64,000 bases of DNA from Paraburkholderia sp. BCC1886 (GTDB taxonomy: Bacteria > Pseudomonadota > Gammaproteobacteria > Burkholderiales > Burkholderiaceae): NCBI RefSeq assembly GCF_900996245.1, contig NZ_CAAJGK010000074.1, positions 422,531 through 486,530 of the forward strand. The letters run 5' to 3'. Below are positions 8,331 to 19,580 of this stretch, piece by piece (position 1 is the stretch's first letter; every line of letters begins with the position of its first letter). The notes beneath the pieces are model-generated. The model saw nothing but the letters and a program-made list of their open reading frames with translations, did no database searches and was not told the DNA's origin. The position numbers and the translations under genes were made by a program.

Positions 8331-8692
8331 TGTGTTCACCTATATCGATGGTGGGTGCTCGACCCATTCTGGTTGATAGGCGTTCGCCGTCGGAAAGCCG
8401 GCCGTTTTAATCGACGTTCACCGGTCGCTGAACGTCGTGGCGCGGTCCTCTGCAACGAAACACCCCTCCTTTTTTCCCTGCGCACATCGCGCCATTTTTT
8501 GGCTGGCGCGGTCCGTGTCAAAGGACGCTCGCATTGAGCAATGCCTGTGCCGCGGCGGTCGACAAGGTGTCGTGCTCCTTGCAAAGGTCTTTCAGGTCAA
8601 GCAGTTGCACGAATTAGAAAGTTTCTTCGCATCGAGTGGCACAGTGTGCGGTGTATCGTTCGTGCGCATCCCAACCTTACACGGCGCCCGGC
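8331..8692. other. Divergent promoter region, no gene seen
   Basis: 362 bp between the DUF4397 lipoprotein (leftward) and fadH (rightward). It must hold both promoters. I found no convincing sigma-54 or palindromic operator element and no credible small reading frame. Confidence 0.5.
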
Positions 8693-10765
8693 ATGTCTTA
8701 CCCAAACTTACTCGCGGAACTCGACCTCGGCTTCACCCGTTTGCGCAACCGCGTGGTGATGGGTTCGATGCACACGGGGATGGAAGACCGCTTCTGGAAT
8801 TACCCGAAACTCGCCGCCTATTTTCGTGAACGCGCCAAAGGTGGCGTGGGGCTGATCGTCACCGGCGGCATCTCGCCGAACCGGCAAGGCTGGTTGCTGC
8901 CGTTCGGTGGCACGCTCAATTCGGTGTTCGACCTGCGCAACCATCGGCTGGTGACCGACGCCGTGCACGCGGAAGGCGGCAAGATCGCGCTGCAAATCCT
9001 GCATGCCGGACGCTATGGTTATCAACCGTTCGTCGTGTCCGCTTCGGCAATCAAATCGCCGATTTCGAAGTTCAAGCCACGCGCACTCACCACCGCCGGC
9101 GTCGCCCGCACCGTGCGCGACTATGCGCGCTGTGCGCGGCTCGCTCAACGCGCCGGCTACGACGGCGTCGAGATCATGGGCAGCGAAGGCTATCTGCTCA
9201 ATCAGTTCCTCTGTCCGCGCACCAACCGGCGCACCGATCGTTACGGCGGCAGTATCGAAAACCGCCTGCGCCTCGCGCGCGAAATCGTCGAACGGGTGCG
9301 CGCCGTGTGCGGCCGCGACTTCATCATCGTGTACCGGCTTTCGCTGATCGACCTCGTGGAAGGCGGCAACACCTGGGACGAAACCGTGCAGGTCGCGCGC
9401 GCGCTCGAAGCGGCCGGCGTGACACTCTTCAATACCGGAATCGGCTGGCACGAGGCGCGCGTGCCGACCATCGTCACCTCCGTGCCGCGCGCGGCCTTCG
9501 CGGCGCTCAGCAAGCGGTTGAAGGCCGCTGTCAACGTGCCGGTAATCGTCTCGAACCGGATCAACACGCCCGAGCTCGCCGAGTCACTGCTTGCGGACGG
9601 CGCGGGCGATCTGGTGTCGATGGCGCGGCCGCTGCTTGCCGACCCCGAGTTCGTCGCCAAGGCAGCCGGCTCGCGCGCGCATGAAATCAACACCTGTATT
9701 GCCTGCAATCAGGCCTGTCTCGATCACACGTTCAAAAACCAGCGGGCGAGCTGTCTCGTGAATCCGCGTGCGGGACACGAAACCGAACTGGTCTACCGGC
9801 CGCTCGCGGCCGGGCAACCGGTGCGTTCGGTTGCCGTGGTCGGCGCGGGTCCAGCGGGTTTGTCGGCGGCGACGGTGGCCGCCTCGCGCGGGCACCGCGT
9901 GACGCTGTTCGAAGCGCATCCGCAGATCGGCGGCCAGTTCAATCTCGCGATGCGCGTGCCCGGCAAGGAAGAGTTCAGCGAGACGATCCGCTATTTTCAG
10001 AGCCAGTTGCAGCGGCATCACGTCGACGTGCGGCTCGCCACGCGCGTCGATTCCGCGATGCTCGCTGCGGGCGCTTACGACGACGTGATCGTCGCCACCG
10101 GCATCGTGCCGCGACGCCCGGCAATTGCGGGCATCGACGGGCCGAACGTGCTCTCTTACGTCGACGTGTTGCGCGGTGCGCCGGTGGGTGCGCGCGTCGC
10201 GGTGATCGGCGCGGGCGGCATCGGCTTCGACGTCAGCGAGTTTCTGCTGCATCGCGCGGGCGAGCCGCTGCCGATGCCGCGCGACGCATGGCTGGACGAA
10301 TGGGGCGTCGATCTGTCGGTGAGCGAGCGCGGCGGTCTCAAAACGCCCGCGCCCGTGCAAGCCGCGCGGCAGATCTGGTTGCTGCAACGCAAGGCGGGCA
10401 AGCTCGGCATGGGACTCGGCAAGACTTCCGGCTGGGTGCATCGCGCGACGCTCGCCAGACACGGCGTGACGATGCTCGGCGACGTGTCGTATCGCGAGAT
10501 CGGCGAGCGCGGTTTGAAGATCGCGCGCGCAGGCGTCGAAGAGTGGCTGGAGGTGGACACGATCGTCGTCTGCGCGGGGCAGGAATCGTTGCGCGAACTG
10601 CTGCCGCAAGCCGCGTCGGCGACGGCATCGGCATCGGCCGGCGCACCTGAGCGACCGGTGCCCGGCGGGCCGCGTTATCACGTGATCGGCGGCGCCAAAG
10701 TGGCGACCGAACTCGATGCCAAGCGCGCGATTCGCGAAGGCGCCGAACTCGCGGCGGCGCTTTAG
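8693..10765 (+). CDS. fadH: 2,4-dienoyl-CoA reductase (NADPH)-like flavin/Fe-S oxidoreductase
   Basis: 690 residues with the full FadH architecture: an Old Yellow Enzyme TIM barrel (about 1-330) binding FMN, with HAGRYGYQ and the substrate-loop motif EGYLLNQFLCPRTNRRTDRYGGSIENR; a 4Fe-4S segment at about 334-352 with the Cys pattern CIACNQACL...SCLVNPRAG; then an FAD/NADPH dinucleotide-binding half (VAVVGAGPAGLSAAT and VAVIGAGGIGFDVSEF). It reduces 2,4-dienoyl-CoA during beta-oxidation of unsaturated fatty acids; relatives act on other enones, so the substrate could differ. The start at MSYPNLLAEL was chosen over a longer in-frame extension. Monocistronic, converging with a DMT transporter. 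Confidence 0.9.
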   Translation: MSYPNLLAELDLGFTRLRNRVVMGSMHTGMEDRFWNYPKLAAYFRERAKGGVGLIVTGGISPNRQGWLLPFGGTLNSVFDLRNHRLVTDAVHAEGGKIALQILHAGRYGYQPFVVSASAIKSPISKFKPRALTTAGVARTVRDYARCARLAQRAGYDGVEIMGSEGYLLNQFLCPRTNRRTDRYGGSIENRLRLAREIVERVRAVCGRDFIIVYRLSLIDLVEGGNTWDETVQVARALEAAGVTLFNTGIGWHEARVPTIVTSVPRAAFAALSKRLKAAVNVPVIVSNRINTPELAESLLADGAGDLVSMARPLLADPEFVAKAAGSRAHEINTCIACNQACLDHTFKNQRASCLVNPRAGHETELVYRPLAAGQPVRSVAVVGAGPAGLSAATVAASRGHRVTLFEAHPQIGGQFNLAMRVPGKEEFSETIRYFQSQLQRHHVDVRLATRVDSAMLAAGAYDDVIVATGIVPRRPAIAGIDGPNVLSYVDVLRGAPVGARVAVIGAGGIGFDVSEFLLHRAGEPLPMPRDAWLDEWGVDLSVSERGGLKTPAPVQAARQIWLLQRKAGKLGMGLGKTSGWVHRATLARHGVTMLGDVSYREIGERGLKIARAGVEEWLEVDTIVVCAGQESLRELLPQAASATASASAGAPERPVPGGPRYHVIGGAKVATELDAKRAIREGAELAAAL

Positions 10766-10778
10766 ATTACCGCCTGCT

Positions 10779-11723
10779 TCACGCGCGTCCCTTCTTGCGA
10801 TAGTCGAGCCAGAACGACAAGCCCACGCTCGCCAGAATCACGACGGTGGCGATCACCGTCGAATGCGTGACGGGCTCGCCCAGCAGCAACGCGCCGAGCG
10901 CCACCGCCACCACCGGATTCACGTACATGCAACTGCTGGCGATGATCGGGCTCGTGTGGCGGATCAGAAAACCGTACGCGACATACGCGGACATGGTGCC
11001 GATCAGCATCAGGTAGACGAACGCCAGCATCGGCAGAAAATGAATCTCGAGCATGCGCTCGCCCGACACCCACGCAACCATCGTCGACATCGCGCCGCCC
11101 AGGCCGATCTGCAACGACGTCGACAGAAACAGATCCGACGGCAGCTTCAGACGTCCGGCCAGATGCGCGCCGCCGGCCCAGAACAACGCGCCGCAGAGAA
11201 TCGCGAGGCTGCCGCCGGCGGAGCCTGGCGCGTTGTCGCCGTGACTGAGAATCGCGATGCCGACCAGCCCGAGCCCGACCGCGAACCATTCGCTGCGGCC
11301 GATCTTGCGACCCGCCACCGCAGCGATCACCGTGGCGAACAGCGGCACGGTCGCGACCATCACCGCGGCCGTGCCGGTGCCGACGGTACGCATGCCATAC
11401 GCCAGCATCCCGCTCGACAAACCGACCAGCATCGTGCCGACCAGACCGGCGTTGCGAATTTCGATCGCGCCCGGCCAGACCGGTTTGCGGCGTGCCGCGA
11501 AAATGAACAGCCCGATGCCGGCAAACAGGTTGCGCAGACCCGACATCAGAAGTGGCGGGAACGAACCCAGCGCGACATGCACGGCCAGATAAGTCGAGCC
11601 CCACACGAGATAGACGACGGCGAGCGCGAGCGCGATCTGGCCGTTGCGGGACTGCGGCAAACGCAGCGAAAGAAGGGGAAAGCGTGGGAAGCGTGGAGAG
11701 CGGCCAGGCAGTTGCGGCGACAT
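10779..11723 (-). CDS. EamA/DMT transporter, YedA-like
   Basis: 314 residues with ten hydrophobic helices arranged as two EamA repeats (about 30-150 and 170-305). Signature stretches are VYLVWGSTYLAVHVALGSFPPLLMSGLRN at the start of the first repeat and MYVNPVVAVALGALLLGEPV in the second, typical of YedA-type drug/metabolite exporters. A 25-residue Pro/Arg-rich N-terminal tail precedes the first helix. The substrate is unknown; amino acid or metabolite efflux is the family theme. It ends 13 bp from the fadH stop (convergent). Confidence 0.85.
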   Translation of the reverse strand: MSPQLPGRSPRFPRFPLLSLRLPQSRNGQIALALAVVYLVWGSTYLAVHVALGSFPPLLMSGLRNLFAGIGLFIFAARRKPVWPGAIEIRNAGLVGTMLVGLSSGMLAYGMRTVGTGTAAVMVATVPLFATVIAAVAGRKIGRSEWFAVGLGLVGIAILSHGDNAPGSAGGSLAILCGALFWAGGAHLAGRLKLPSDLFLSTSLQIGLGGAMSTMVAWVSGERMLEIHFLPMLAFVYLMLIGTMSAYVAYGFLIRHTSPIIASSCMYVNPVVAVALGALLLGEPVTHSTVIATVVILASVGLSFWLDYRKKGRA

Positions 11724-12395
11724 GCGTTCAGTCCGCCCGTGCCGGTGGAACGTGTGATCGGGTTACCAGTCGGGAGGCGGGACAGGCGGCCCGAACTGCA
11801 ACATCGCCTCCGCTGGGAGCCCGAAGTCGGGACGGCGGACACCGCATCGGCGATGCGGTCGGTTGGGCGAGGCTGGCGGACATGGTGGCGGAACGGTAAG
11901 GGAGCAGCAGATCTGCGTCGGACGTCGGCGCGCCCCGAATTATGCAGTAAGCGTCCACTGCATCGCGCCGGAGAATCGTAACTTTATGGCGTACTTGCAA
12001 CAAAGCGAAAGGCGCCTGATCTACCGCGCATCGGCGCATCGAGACTGGACGGCAAAGTGCCCCGGCGGGTGTGGCGCGGCACCGTGCTAACATTCCCCTT
12101 TCTTCGTCGCCACGGCGGCGCCAGACTTTTCCTCCCCGACTTCGCCTCCATTGCCCATGCGTTTTCCCGCTTTCCGTGCCCCTACCCGTTTGCGCCCGCG
12201 CCGCGCACCGGGTTGCGCACGCGCGGAAAACGCACTGCGCCGCCTTCACGAGCCACGCCGAACGCTCCCGCTCCACGCCGCCCGGCGCCCGATCTAACGC
12301 TGCTCCACCCATGTCCGGAGCCGCGTCGTCGGGTTCCGGGCCGATCTCATCCGCACGCTATCCCCTCATCTGCAGATCGAACTGGAGTACCCATC
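11724..12395. other. 672-bp intergenic region upstream of rnk, no gene supported
   Basis: Open frames exist on both strands here but they are Arg/Pro/Ala-rich, lack family resemblance and overlap each other, as is common in GC-rich non-coding DNA. I saw no tRNA-like fold or terminator. The rnk and leftward DMT transporter promoters must lie here. Confidence 0.5.
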
Positions 12396-12806
12396 GTGAA
12401 AAAGACGAAAACCTGTTTCCTCACCGAACTCGACGTTGCCCGCCTCGAAAAACATGCGGGCGCGCCGGGCGCCGACGCAAAACTGCAGGACATGCTCGAC
12501 GACGTGCTGGAACGTGCCGTGATCGTCGACTCGCACGACATTCCCGCCAACGTCGTCACGATGAATTCGCAAGCCACGCTGATCGACGAAGCCACCGACG
12601 AGCACATGACCTGGACGCTCGTGTATCCGCCCGACGCCGACTTCGCGCAAGGACGCCTGAATGTGTTCTCGCCGCTCGGACTCGCGTTGCTGGGCGCCAA
12701 ACGCGGCGAGAAGATCCGCTTCACGCCGCCGAGCGGCACGGAGAAAGTGCTGAAGCTCGACAAGATTCTGTTCCAGCCCGAAGCCGCGGACGATTTCACG
12801 CTGTAA
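12396..12806 (+). CDS. rnk: Regulator of nucleoside diphosphate kinase (GreA/GreB C-terminal fold)
   Basis: 136 residues. An N-terminal coiled-coil helical hairpin precedes an FKBP-like GreA/GreB C-terminal domain. Stretches shared with E. coli Rnk are VVTMNS, TLVYP, PLGLALLGAKRGEKI and the ending LFQPEAADDFTL. Rnk binds RNA polymerase and in E. coli influences nucleoside diphosphate kinase levels. The start codon is GTG at 12396 (GTG-AAA-AAG), preceded by a GGAG at a normal distance; upstream in-frame sequence is low-complexity and not conserved-looking. It is a single-gene unit. Confidence 0.9.
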   Translation: MKKTKTCFLTELDVARLEKHAGAPGADAKLQDMLDDVLERAVIVDSHDIPANVVTMNSQATLIDEATDEHMTWTLVYPPDADFAQGRLNVFSPLGLALLGAKRGEKIRFTPPSGTEKVLKLDKILFQPEAADDFTL

Positions 12807-12977
12807 GTTTCGCGCGACCTGCCGCGGCTTTTGCTGTGCCTTTTGCCGTGAATTTCCAGCGACTTGTCCGGTGAAATGCGCCCCATCGCACGAGCGTTCA
12901 TTGCCTTCCACACCGCGGCGCGTTTTCGACGACGGGTTGCCAAGCGTCGGCCGCCCGGTGTATCGTGTGCGCTGCTA

Positions 12978-13076
12978 ACGCGGGGGTCCTGCGTAGCATG
13001 GCAGTCGTCTAGCCGTGTTGCGTGGGTGAGAAATACCCTTTGAACCTGATCTGGATAATGCCAGCGCAGGGAAGCG
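12978..13076 (+). promoter_or_regulatory. TPP (THI element) riboswitch
   Basis: Contains the conserved thi-box core in order: GGGGTCC at 12982, a variable stem, GGGTGAGAAATACCCTTT at about 13024-13041, then GAACCTGATCTGGATAATG and CCAGCGCAGGGA. It binds thiamine pyrophosphate and turns off the downstream thiC when the vitamin is plentiful. It ends about 140 bp upstream of the thiC start codon, leaving room for an expression platform. Confidence 0.95.
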
Positions 13077-13173
13077 TACGGAACTCGCTCCAGTTGTATG
13101 GCTTCATCCTCTCGCGATTTCCGACATCTTCCGTCTCGTCTCCTGCCTAGCTCCCCACATTGCATTTGCATGG

Positions 13174-13203
13174 GACCCGGGCATCGCCTCGTGCATCCGG
13201 GTC
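13174..13203 (+). promoter_or_regulatory. Hairpin immediately before the thiC Shine-Dalgarno
   Basis: GACCCGG (13174-13180) pairs with CCGGGTC (13197-13203), extended by GCA/TGC inside. It ends 3-4 nt before AAAGGAG (13207-13213). Probable part of the riboswitch expression platform acting on ribosome access; the alternative pairing was not resolved. Confidence 0.55.
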
Positions 13204-13219
13204 GATAAAGGAGATCACC

Positions 13220-15151
<1,932 letters not shown>

Positions 15152-15220
15152 GGTTGGGATGCCTTTGGCGCACCGAAACTACGGTGCGCCGATGGTTCGA
15201 ACCCCGCATTGCAGCATCGA

Positions 15221-15248
15221 AGCCCGCCACTGGCGGGCTTTCTCGTTT
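15221..15248 (+). terminator. Rho-independent terminator (after thiC)
   Basis: AGCCCGCCA/TGGCGGGCT stem with a one-base apical spacer, then TTCTCGTTT. A further perfect GC-rich hairpin (GGCGCACCG/CGGTGCGCC, 15167-15190) lies between it and the thiC stop. Confidence 0.75.
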
Positions 15249-15373
15249 GCGCGGACGGTGGCACGCCGCGTGCTCCCGGAAGAATCATCAGGTTACGAAA
15301 CCGACAGTCCGCCGACACGCGGCGCGGCCGTGATCCGGTGAATTTTCCAAACAGAACTCAGGGAGTCAGCATC

Positions 15374-15586
15374 ATGAAATCGATCCGTCAAATCGGTACG
15401 CTTGCCGCGCTCGTCGCGGTTGTCGCCAGCCTCTCGGCGTGTGACGGCATGACCACCCGTCAGCGCGATACCGCGATCGGCGCCGGTGTGGGTGGCGCAG
15501 CGGGTGCGGCGCTCGGCGGCAGTGCGCTGTCGACGGTGGGTGGCGCGGCGGCGGGCGGCATCATCGGCAATCAGGTTGGGAAGTAA
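15374..15586 (+). CDS. Glycine-zipper lipoprotein, OsmB-like
   Basis: 70 residues. A lipoprotein signal with lipobox LSAC (Cys about 23) is followed by DGMTTRQRDTAIGAGVGGAAGAALGGSALSTVGGAAAGGIIGNQVGK, two glycine-zipper helices of the OsmB/17-kDa antigen type. Such proteins insert in or lie against the outer membrane and are typically induced by osmotic or envelope stress. A CAGGGAGTCAGC ribosome site precedes the ATG. No operon partner is obvious; the next lipoprotein gene starts 186 bp downstream. Confidence 0.85.
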   Translation: MKSIRQIGTLAALVAVVASLSACDGMTTRQRDTAIGAGVGGAAGAALGGSALSTVGGAAAGGIIGNQVGK

Positions 15587-15772
15587 GAGGCCTTTAGCGC
15601 GTTGCGCGGCGGCGTGTTGGATGCGTCGCCGGGTGGTCCCCAGACCGGCAAACCGTCCGCCGGCAACACGTCGAAATATGCGGTTACGGTTTTGCAATGG
15701 CGCGCAGCCGACGGCGGCGTAAGCTCGCGGAGTTACGCCGTTAAACGGCGGTGAATCGACCAGGAGCGCGTC

Positions 15773-16297
15773 ATGAAGTCTCGCGGCAATTTTTCTTCGT
15801 TTCGGACGAGCGCCGGTTCGCTCGGGCGGCGGCTTCCGCACGCGAGCCTGATGCTCGGCGGTGTGGCCTGTGCGCTGATGCTGTCCGGCTGTTATTACCC
15901 GTACGGGTACTATCCCGGTGCTTATCCCGGTTATTCGCCGTATTACGCGACCGCGCCGCTCGCGCCGGGGCAGGCCGCAGTGCCGGCCGGCGGCGATGCG
16001 GACGCTGCGCAGCAAGGCCCGCAGCCAACCCAGGCGCAACAGGCACAAGCCGCTTCGCAATACAACAACGCGCAAAACACGCAGCCGACCTATGCGGTCG
16101 CGCAACCGCCGGTCACTTATGCGCCGGTCTATCCCGCTTATTACCCACCGGTTTATCCGGCCTATCCGGCTTACTACGGGTATGGCTATCCCGGCTATTA
16201 CGCGCCTTCGGTCTCGATCGGCGTGGGCTTCGGCTGGGGTTGGGGCGGCGGTGGCGGATGGGGCGGCCACGGCGGTGGCCACGGTTACCATCACTAA
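15773..16297 (+). CDS. Tyr/Pro/Gly-rich envelope lipoprotein
   Basis: 174 residues. An unusual 35-residue N-region leads into a hydrophobic signal ending at lipobox LSGC (Cys about 42). After it come repeated Y-P-Y/G-Y-P units (YYPYGYYPGAYPGYSPYY), a Gln/Ala-rich middle, more YPAYYPP repeats and a glycine/histidine-rich C-terminus (GWGWGGGGGWGGHGGGHGYHH). No catalytic family is recognised. Low-complexity surface proteins of this kind may bind metals through the His tail or stiffen the envelope; this is inference. Shine-Dalgarno AGGAG precedes the ATG and a strong terminator follows. Confidence 0.75.
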   Translation: MKSRGNFSSFRTSAGSLGRRLPHASLMLGGVACALMLSGCYYPYGYYPGAYPGYSPYYATAPLAPGQAAVPAGGDADAAQQGPQPTQAQQAQAASQYNNAQNTQPTYAVAQPPVTYAPVYPAYYPPVYPAYPAYYGYGYPGYYAPSVSIGVGFGWGWGGGGGWGGHGGGHGYHH

Positions 16298-16306
16298 AGC
16301 CTGACG

Positions 16307-16333
16307 AGCGCCGCTTTCTGCGGCGCTTTTTTC
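16307..16333 (+). terminator. Rho-independent terminator
   Basis: AGCGCCGC/GCGGCGCT stem, loop TTTCT, followed by six T. It closes the lipoprotein gene ending at 16297. Confidence 0.9.
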
Positions 16334-16566
16334 TTGCAGATCAATCCTCTCGCTGCGCCCCTTCCCAACTCACCGCCTTCCGCGCGGGTAGTTTCCCTCC
16401 TTGACGCGCGACGCCCGCGCCCTATGCTTGGCAGAGCCGCCTGCAGTATCCGTTTAAAAGCGCCGCCGACGTCTTTCCAACGCGCCGACGCCCGTCCGTC
16501 CTGACAGAGCGACGCACCGTACCGCGCAGCACCGCGTCGATTCCGAACAACAATCAAGGAGACGTG

Positions 16567-18165
16567 ATGTTCCACCAGCTACTCACTCCGGTCGCCAACT
16601 CCCTGCCGCTTTCGTTTCTGGTCGCCGTGTTACCCATTGTCGTCGTGCTGGTTCTGCTGGGCTGGGCCCGCCGCCCTGCGTGGCAGGCTTCGCTGGCCGG
16701 CCTGATCGTCGGCCTCGTGGTCGCGGTCACGGTATGGCAATTCCCAATCGGACTCGCGATCGATTCCGTCGCCGCGGGCGCCGTGTTCGCCTGCTGGCCG
16801 GTCATGTGGATCGTGGTCACCGCCATCCTGCTGTACAACATCGCGCAACGCTCCGGACGCTTCGCGGCGTTCCGCATGTGGATGATCGACAACCTGCCGA
16901 ACGACCGGCGTGTCGTGCTGGTGGTGATCGGCTTCTCGTTCGGCGCGCTGCTCGAAGGCATTTCCGGCTTCGGCACGCCGATCGCCATCACCAGTTCGCT
17001 GCTCATCCTGCTCGGCTTTCCGACGCTCGAGGCGCTCACCTTCACGCTGATCTTCAACACCGCGCCGGTGGCCTTCGGCGCGCTCGGCGTGCCGATCACG
17101 GTGCTCGGCGCGGTCACGCATCTGCCCGCCGACGCGCTTGCCAAAATGGTCGGCCGCCAGTTGCCGTTTTTCGCGTTGCTGCTGCCGTTCTACGTGATCG
17201 GCGTGTATGCGGGCTTTCGCAACATGCTGCGCGTGTGGCCGGTGCTGCTGGTGTCCGGCGCGAGCTTCGCGCTAACGCAGTTCGTCGCCGCCAACTACGT
17301 GAACTACAGCCTGACCGACGTGCTGTCGTCGATGGTCTCGCTGATTCTGACCATCGCCTTCCTGCGAGTCTGGAAACCCGCGCCCGATCCGAAGTTCGCC
17401 GTGAACATCGACCGCGTCGGCGAGGTACGCGGCAAGATCGGCGGCGCGCAGGGCTGGTATCCGTGGATCATCGTCTCGGTCGTGGTGATCGTCTGGACCG
17501 TCGCGAAAGTGTTCCTGATCGGCGACGTGAAGATTCCGTGGCCGGGACTCGACAAAGCCGTGTTCATCACGCTGTACAACACGCCGTACGGCGCGATCTG
17601 GGACTTCCAGCCGCTCGCGACGGGCACCGCGATTCTGGTGGCCGCGCTCATCACGACGTTCGTGGTGGGCCTGAGCGCGCGCGAATTCGGCCGCGCGGTG
17701 GCCGACACGTGGGTACAGACGCGAATTGCGATTCTCACGGTGGCGACCATTGTCGGGCTGGCCTATCTGATGAATTACTCGGGGCTTACCTACACGCTCG
17801 GCCTCGGCGTGGCGTCGGTCGGACCGATCTTCCCGCTGGTGTCGGCGTTCCTCGGCTGGATTGCGGTGTTCCTGTCGGGCAGCGATACGTCGGGCAACGC
17901 GCTGTTCGGCAATCTGCAGGTGGTCGCAGCGCACCAACTGAATTTGAACCCGATCCTGATGGCGGCGACCAATTCGTCGGGCGGTGTGATGGGCAAAATG
18001 ATCTCGCCGCAGAACATCTCGACCGGCGTGGCGACGACCGAACTCAAAGGCAAGGAAGGCGTGGTGTTCGCGAAGACCTTCAAGCATTCGATCCTGCTAA
18101 CGGTGCTGCTCGGCGTACTGGTGTGGTTCCAGCAGAACTATTTGCAGTGGATGATCCCGCATTGA
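16567..18165 (+). CDS. lldP: L-lactate permease
   Basis: 532 residues with about twelve to fourteen membrane helices and the LctP family layout. Recognisable stretches are SFGALLEGISGFGTPIAITSSLL, FNTAPVAFGALGVPI, FLSGSDTSGNALFGNLQ and NSSGGVMGKMISPQNISTGVATT near the C-terminus. It imports L-lactate (also glycolate) with protons. AAGGA at 16556-16560 supports the ATG at 16567 rather than the adjacent in-frame GTG. No lactate dehydrogenase gene is adjacent, so uptake and oxidation are encoded separately. Monocistronic in this window. Confidence 0.93.
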   Translation: MFHQLLTPVANSLPLSFLVAVLPIVVVLVLLGWARRPAWQASLAGLIVGLVVAVTVWQFPIGLAIDSVAAGAVFACWPVMWIVVTAILLYNIAQRSGRFAAFRMWMIDNLPNDRRVVLVVIGFSFGALLEGISGFGTPIAITSSLLILLGFPTLEALTFTLIFNTAPVAFGALGVPITVLGAVTHLPADALAKMVGRQLPFFALLLPFYVIGVYAGFRNMLRVWPVLLVSGASFALTQFVAANYVNYSLTDVLSSMVSLILTIAFLRVWKPAPDPKFAVNIDRVGEVRGKIGGAQGWYPWIIVSVVVIVWTVAKVFLIGDVKIPWPGLDKAVFITLYNTPYGAIWDFQPLATGTAILVAALITTFVVGLSAREFGRAVADTWVQTRIAILTVATIVGLAYLMNYSGLTYTLGLGVASVGPIFPLVSAFLGWIAVFLSGSDTSGNALFGNLQVVAAHQLNLNPILMAATNSSGGVMGKMISPQNISTGVATTELKGKEGVVFAKTFKHSILLTVLLGVLVWFQQNYLQWMIPH

Positions 18166-18587
18166 CCTGAATGAACCGCGGGCGGTCTGCGAACAGCAGC
18201 GCCCGCGGCGCAAATCAATTCACGCTCCGCGGGCCCGCGGCAGACCATTTCAACGCCCGGCGGCCTACCCACCCGAAAGCACATCGTAATTTTTCTCACA
18301 ACAGCGTGAGAATTGCTCGTTAGGCCCGAGCCCAGGCGGCGCTTACGATGACGCCTATCGACGCCATCGCTTCCGGCCGCGCAGCGCACGCGAGCGAGGC
18401 CGAAAAGCGGCCGGCGAAGCGCCGAGCTGGTCTTCGCCGCTACCCCGCGGTTCCCAGTTCGTCTCCTGCCGCTTTCCCGCCTCTCTCCGGCTTCTTGCCA
18501 TTTCGTTCGGGCCTGAAACGTTTCGTGTGAACGCGCTGCTACGATGCGCGGGCGTCCTGACTCCACCGCGCCCTGCGCCTTTCCCGA
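18166..18587. other. Intergenic region with GC palindromes and an inverted repeat
   Basis: CCGCGGGCG (18176-18184) pairs with CGCCCGCGG (18200-18208), a possible lldP terminator without a T-run. Next comes the perfect 14-bp palindrome CCGCGGGCCCGCGG (18227-18240). At about 18293-18310 TTCTCAC and GTGAGAA flank AACAGC, a possible operator for the downstream DMT gene. No gene is supported. Confidence 0.5.
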
Positions 18588-19514
18588 ATGAACTCCAAAA
18601 ACCTGCTGCAACTGCTGATTCTCGCCGCCCTCTGGGGCGCTTCGTTCCTGTTCATCCGGATGGGTGTCGGCGACTTCGGCGTCGCGCCGTTGATGGCGCT
18701 GCGGGTCGGTATCGGCGCCCTGTTCCTGTGGGTCATGCTGCTGACGCGGCGGCCGTGGCGCCAGTCGGCCACGCTGCTGCGCACTCGCGCGTGGCCGCTG
18801 CTGGTGGTCGGCGTACTCAATTCGGCGGCGCCCTTCTGCCTGTTCGCTTATGCCGAACTGACGCTGTCGGCCGGGGTCACCTCCGTGATCAATGCAAGCA
18901 CGCCGTTGTGGGGCGCCCTGGTTGCCTTCGTCTGGTTGCGCGATCGTCTGAGCGGGCTGCGCACATTGGGGATGGTGATCGGTTTTCTCGGCGTGCTCAT
19001 GCTCGTGTGGGACCAGATCGCCGCGCCCGATGGTGCGGCGGCCACGCCGCTGACCACGGGGCTCGCGGCAGCCGCGGCGCTCGGCGCGACCCTGCTGTAC
19101 GGCATTGCCGCCAACTACACCAAGCGTCATCTGGGCGGCGTCGATGCGCTGACGGTCGCAGCCGGCACCATGACCGGCGCGACCATCGTGCTGCTGCCGC
19201 TCGCGGTAATCTTCTGGCCGGCCACGCCGGTGTCGCTCTCGTCGTGGGGCGCGGTGATCGCACTCGGCGTCGCCTGCACGGGCGTCGCCTACATGCTGTT
19301 CTTCCACCTGATCGCGGTGATCGGCCCGGCACGCGCCATCACGGTGACCTTCGTGATTCCGGTCTTCGGCATCCTGTGGGGCGCGCTGTTTCTCGGCGAA
19401 AGCGTATCGCCGGGCATGCTGGTCGGCTGCGGCGTGATTCTCGTCGGCACCGCGCTCGCCACCGGGGTGATCAAACGTCTGCCGTGGCAGCACACGCGGC
19501 GCGCCGATACCTGA
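18588..19514 (+). CDS. EamA/DMT family transporter
   Basis: 308 residues, ten membrane helices in two EamA repeats. The N-terminus LLQLLILAALWGASFLFIRMGVGDFGVAPLMALRV and the second-repeat segment FVIPVFGILWGALFLGESV are typical of RhaT/YdcZ-like small-molecule exporters. The C-terminal tail is basic (KRLPWQHTRRADT). The substrate is unknown. It is a different branch from the DMT transporter at 10779. It converges with the candidate small RNA locus at 19581. Confidence 0.87.
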   Translation: MNSKNLLQLLILAALWGASFLFIRMGVGDFGVAPLMALRVGIGALFLWVMLLTRRPWRQSATLLRTRAWPLLVVGVLNSAAPFCLFAYAELTLSAGVTSVINASTPLWGALVAFVWLRDRLSGLRTLGMVIGFLGVLMLVWDQIAAPDGAAATPLTTGLAAAAALGATLLYGIAANYTKRHLGGVDALTVAAGTMTGATIVLLPLAVIFWPATPVSLSSWGAVIALGVACTGVAYMLFFHLIAVIGPARAITVTFVIPVFGILWGALFLGESVSPGMLVGCGVILVGTALATGVIKRLPWQHTRRADT

Positions 19515-19580
19515 AGTCTTCCTGTTTGCGCGACGCTCCCGGTGTTTTTGCGGAGCGCTCGCCCTGTCATCCGGCAGCAC

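Noticed and set aside
10716..11981. 421-codon plus-strand frame antisense to the DMT transporter
   Set aside because: Extremely Arg/Gln/His-rich; mirrors the hydrophobic codons of the transporter on the other strand.
11728..12312. 194-codon minus-strand frame in the gap before rnk
   Set aside because: No conserved motif, Arg/Cys-rich and overlapped by other open frames; no ribosome site of note.
15173..15230. tRNA-like GGTTCGAACC sequence after thiC
   Set aside because: Only a T-arm-like fragment; no acceptor, D or anticodon stems could be built around it.
16425..16460. Sigma-54 promoter upstream of lldP
   Set aside because: A TGGCAG...TGCA pair is present but the GG-GC spacing is one base too long and the bases are poor.
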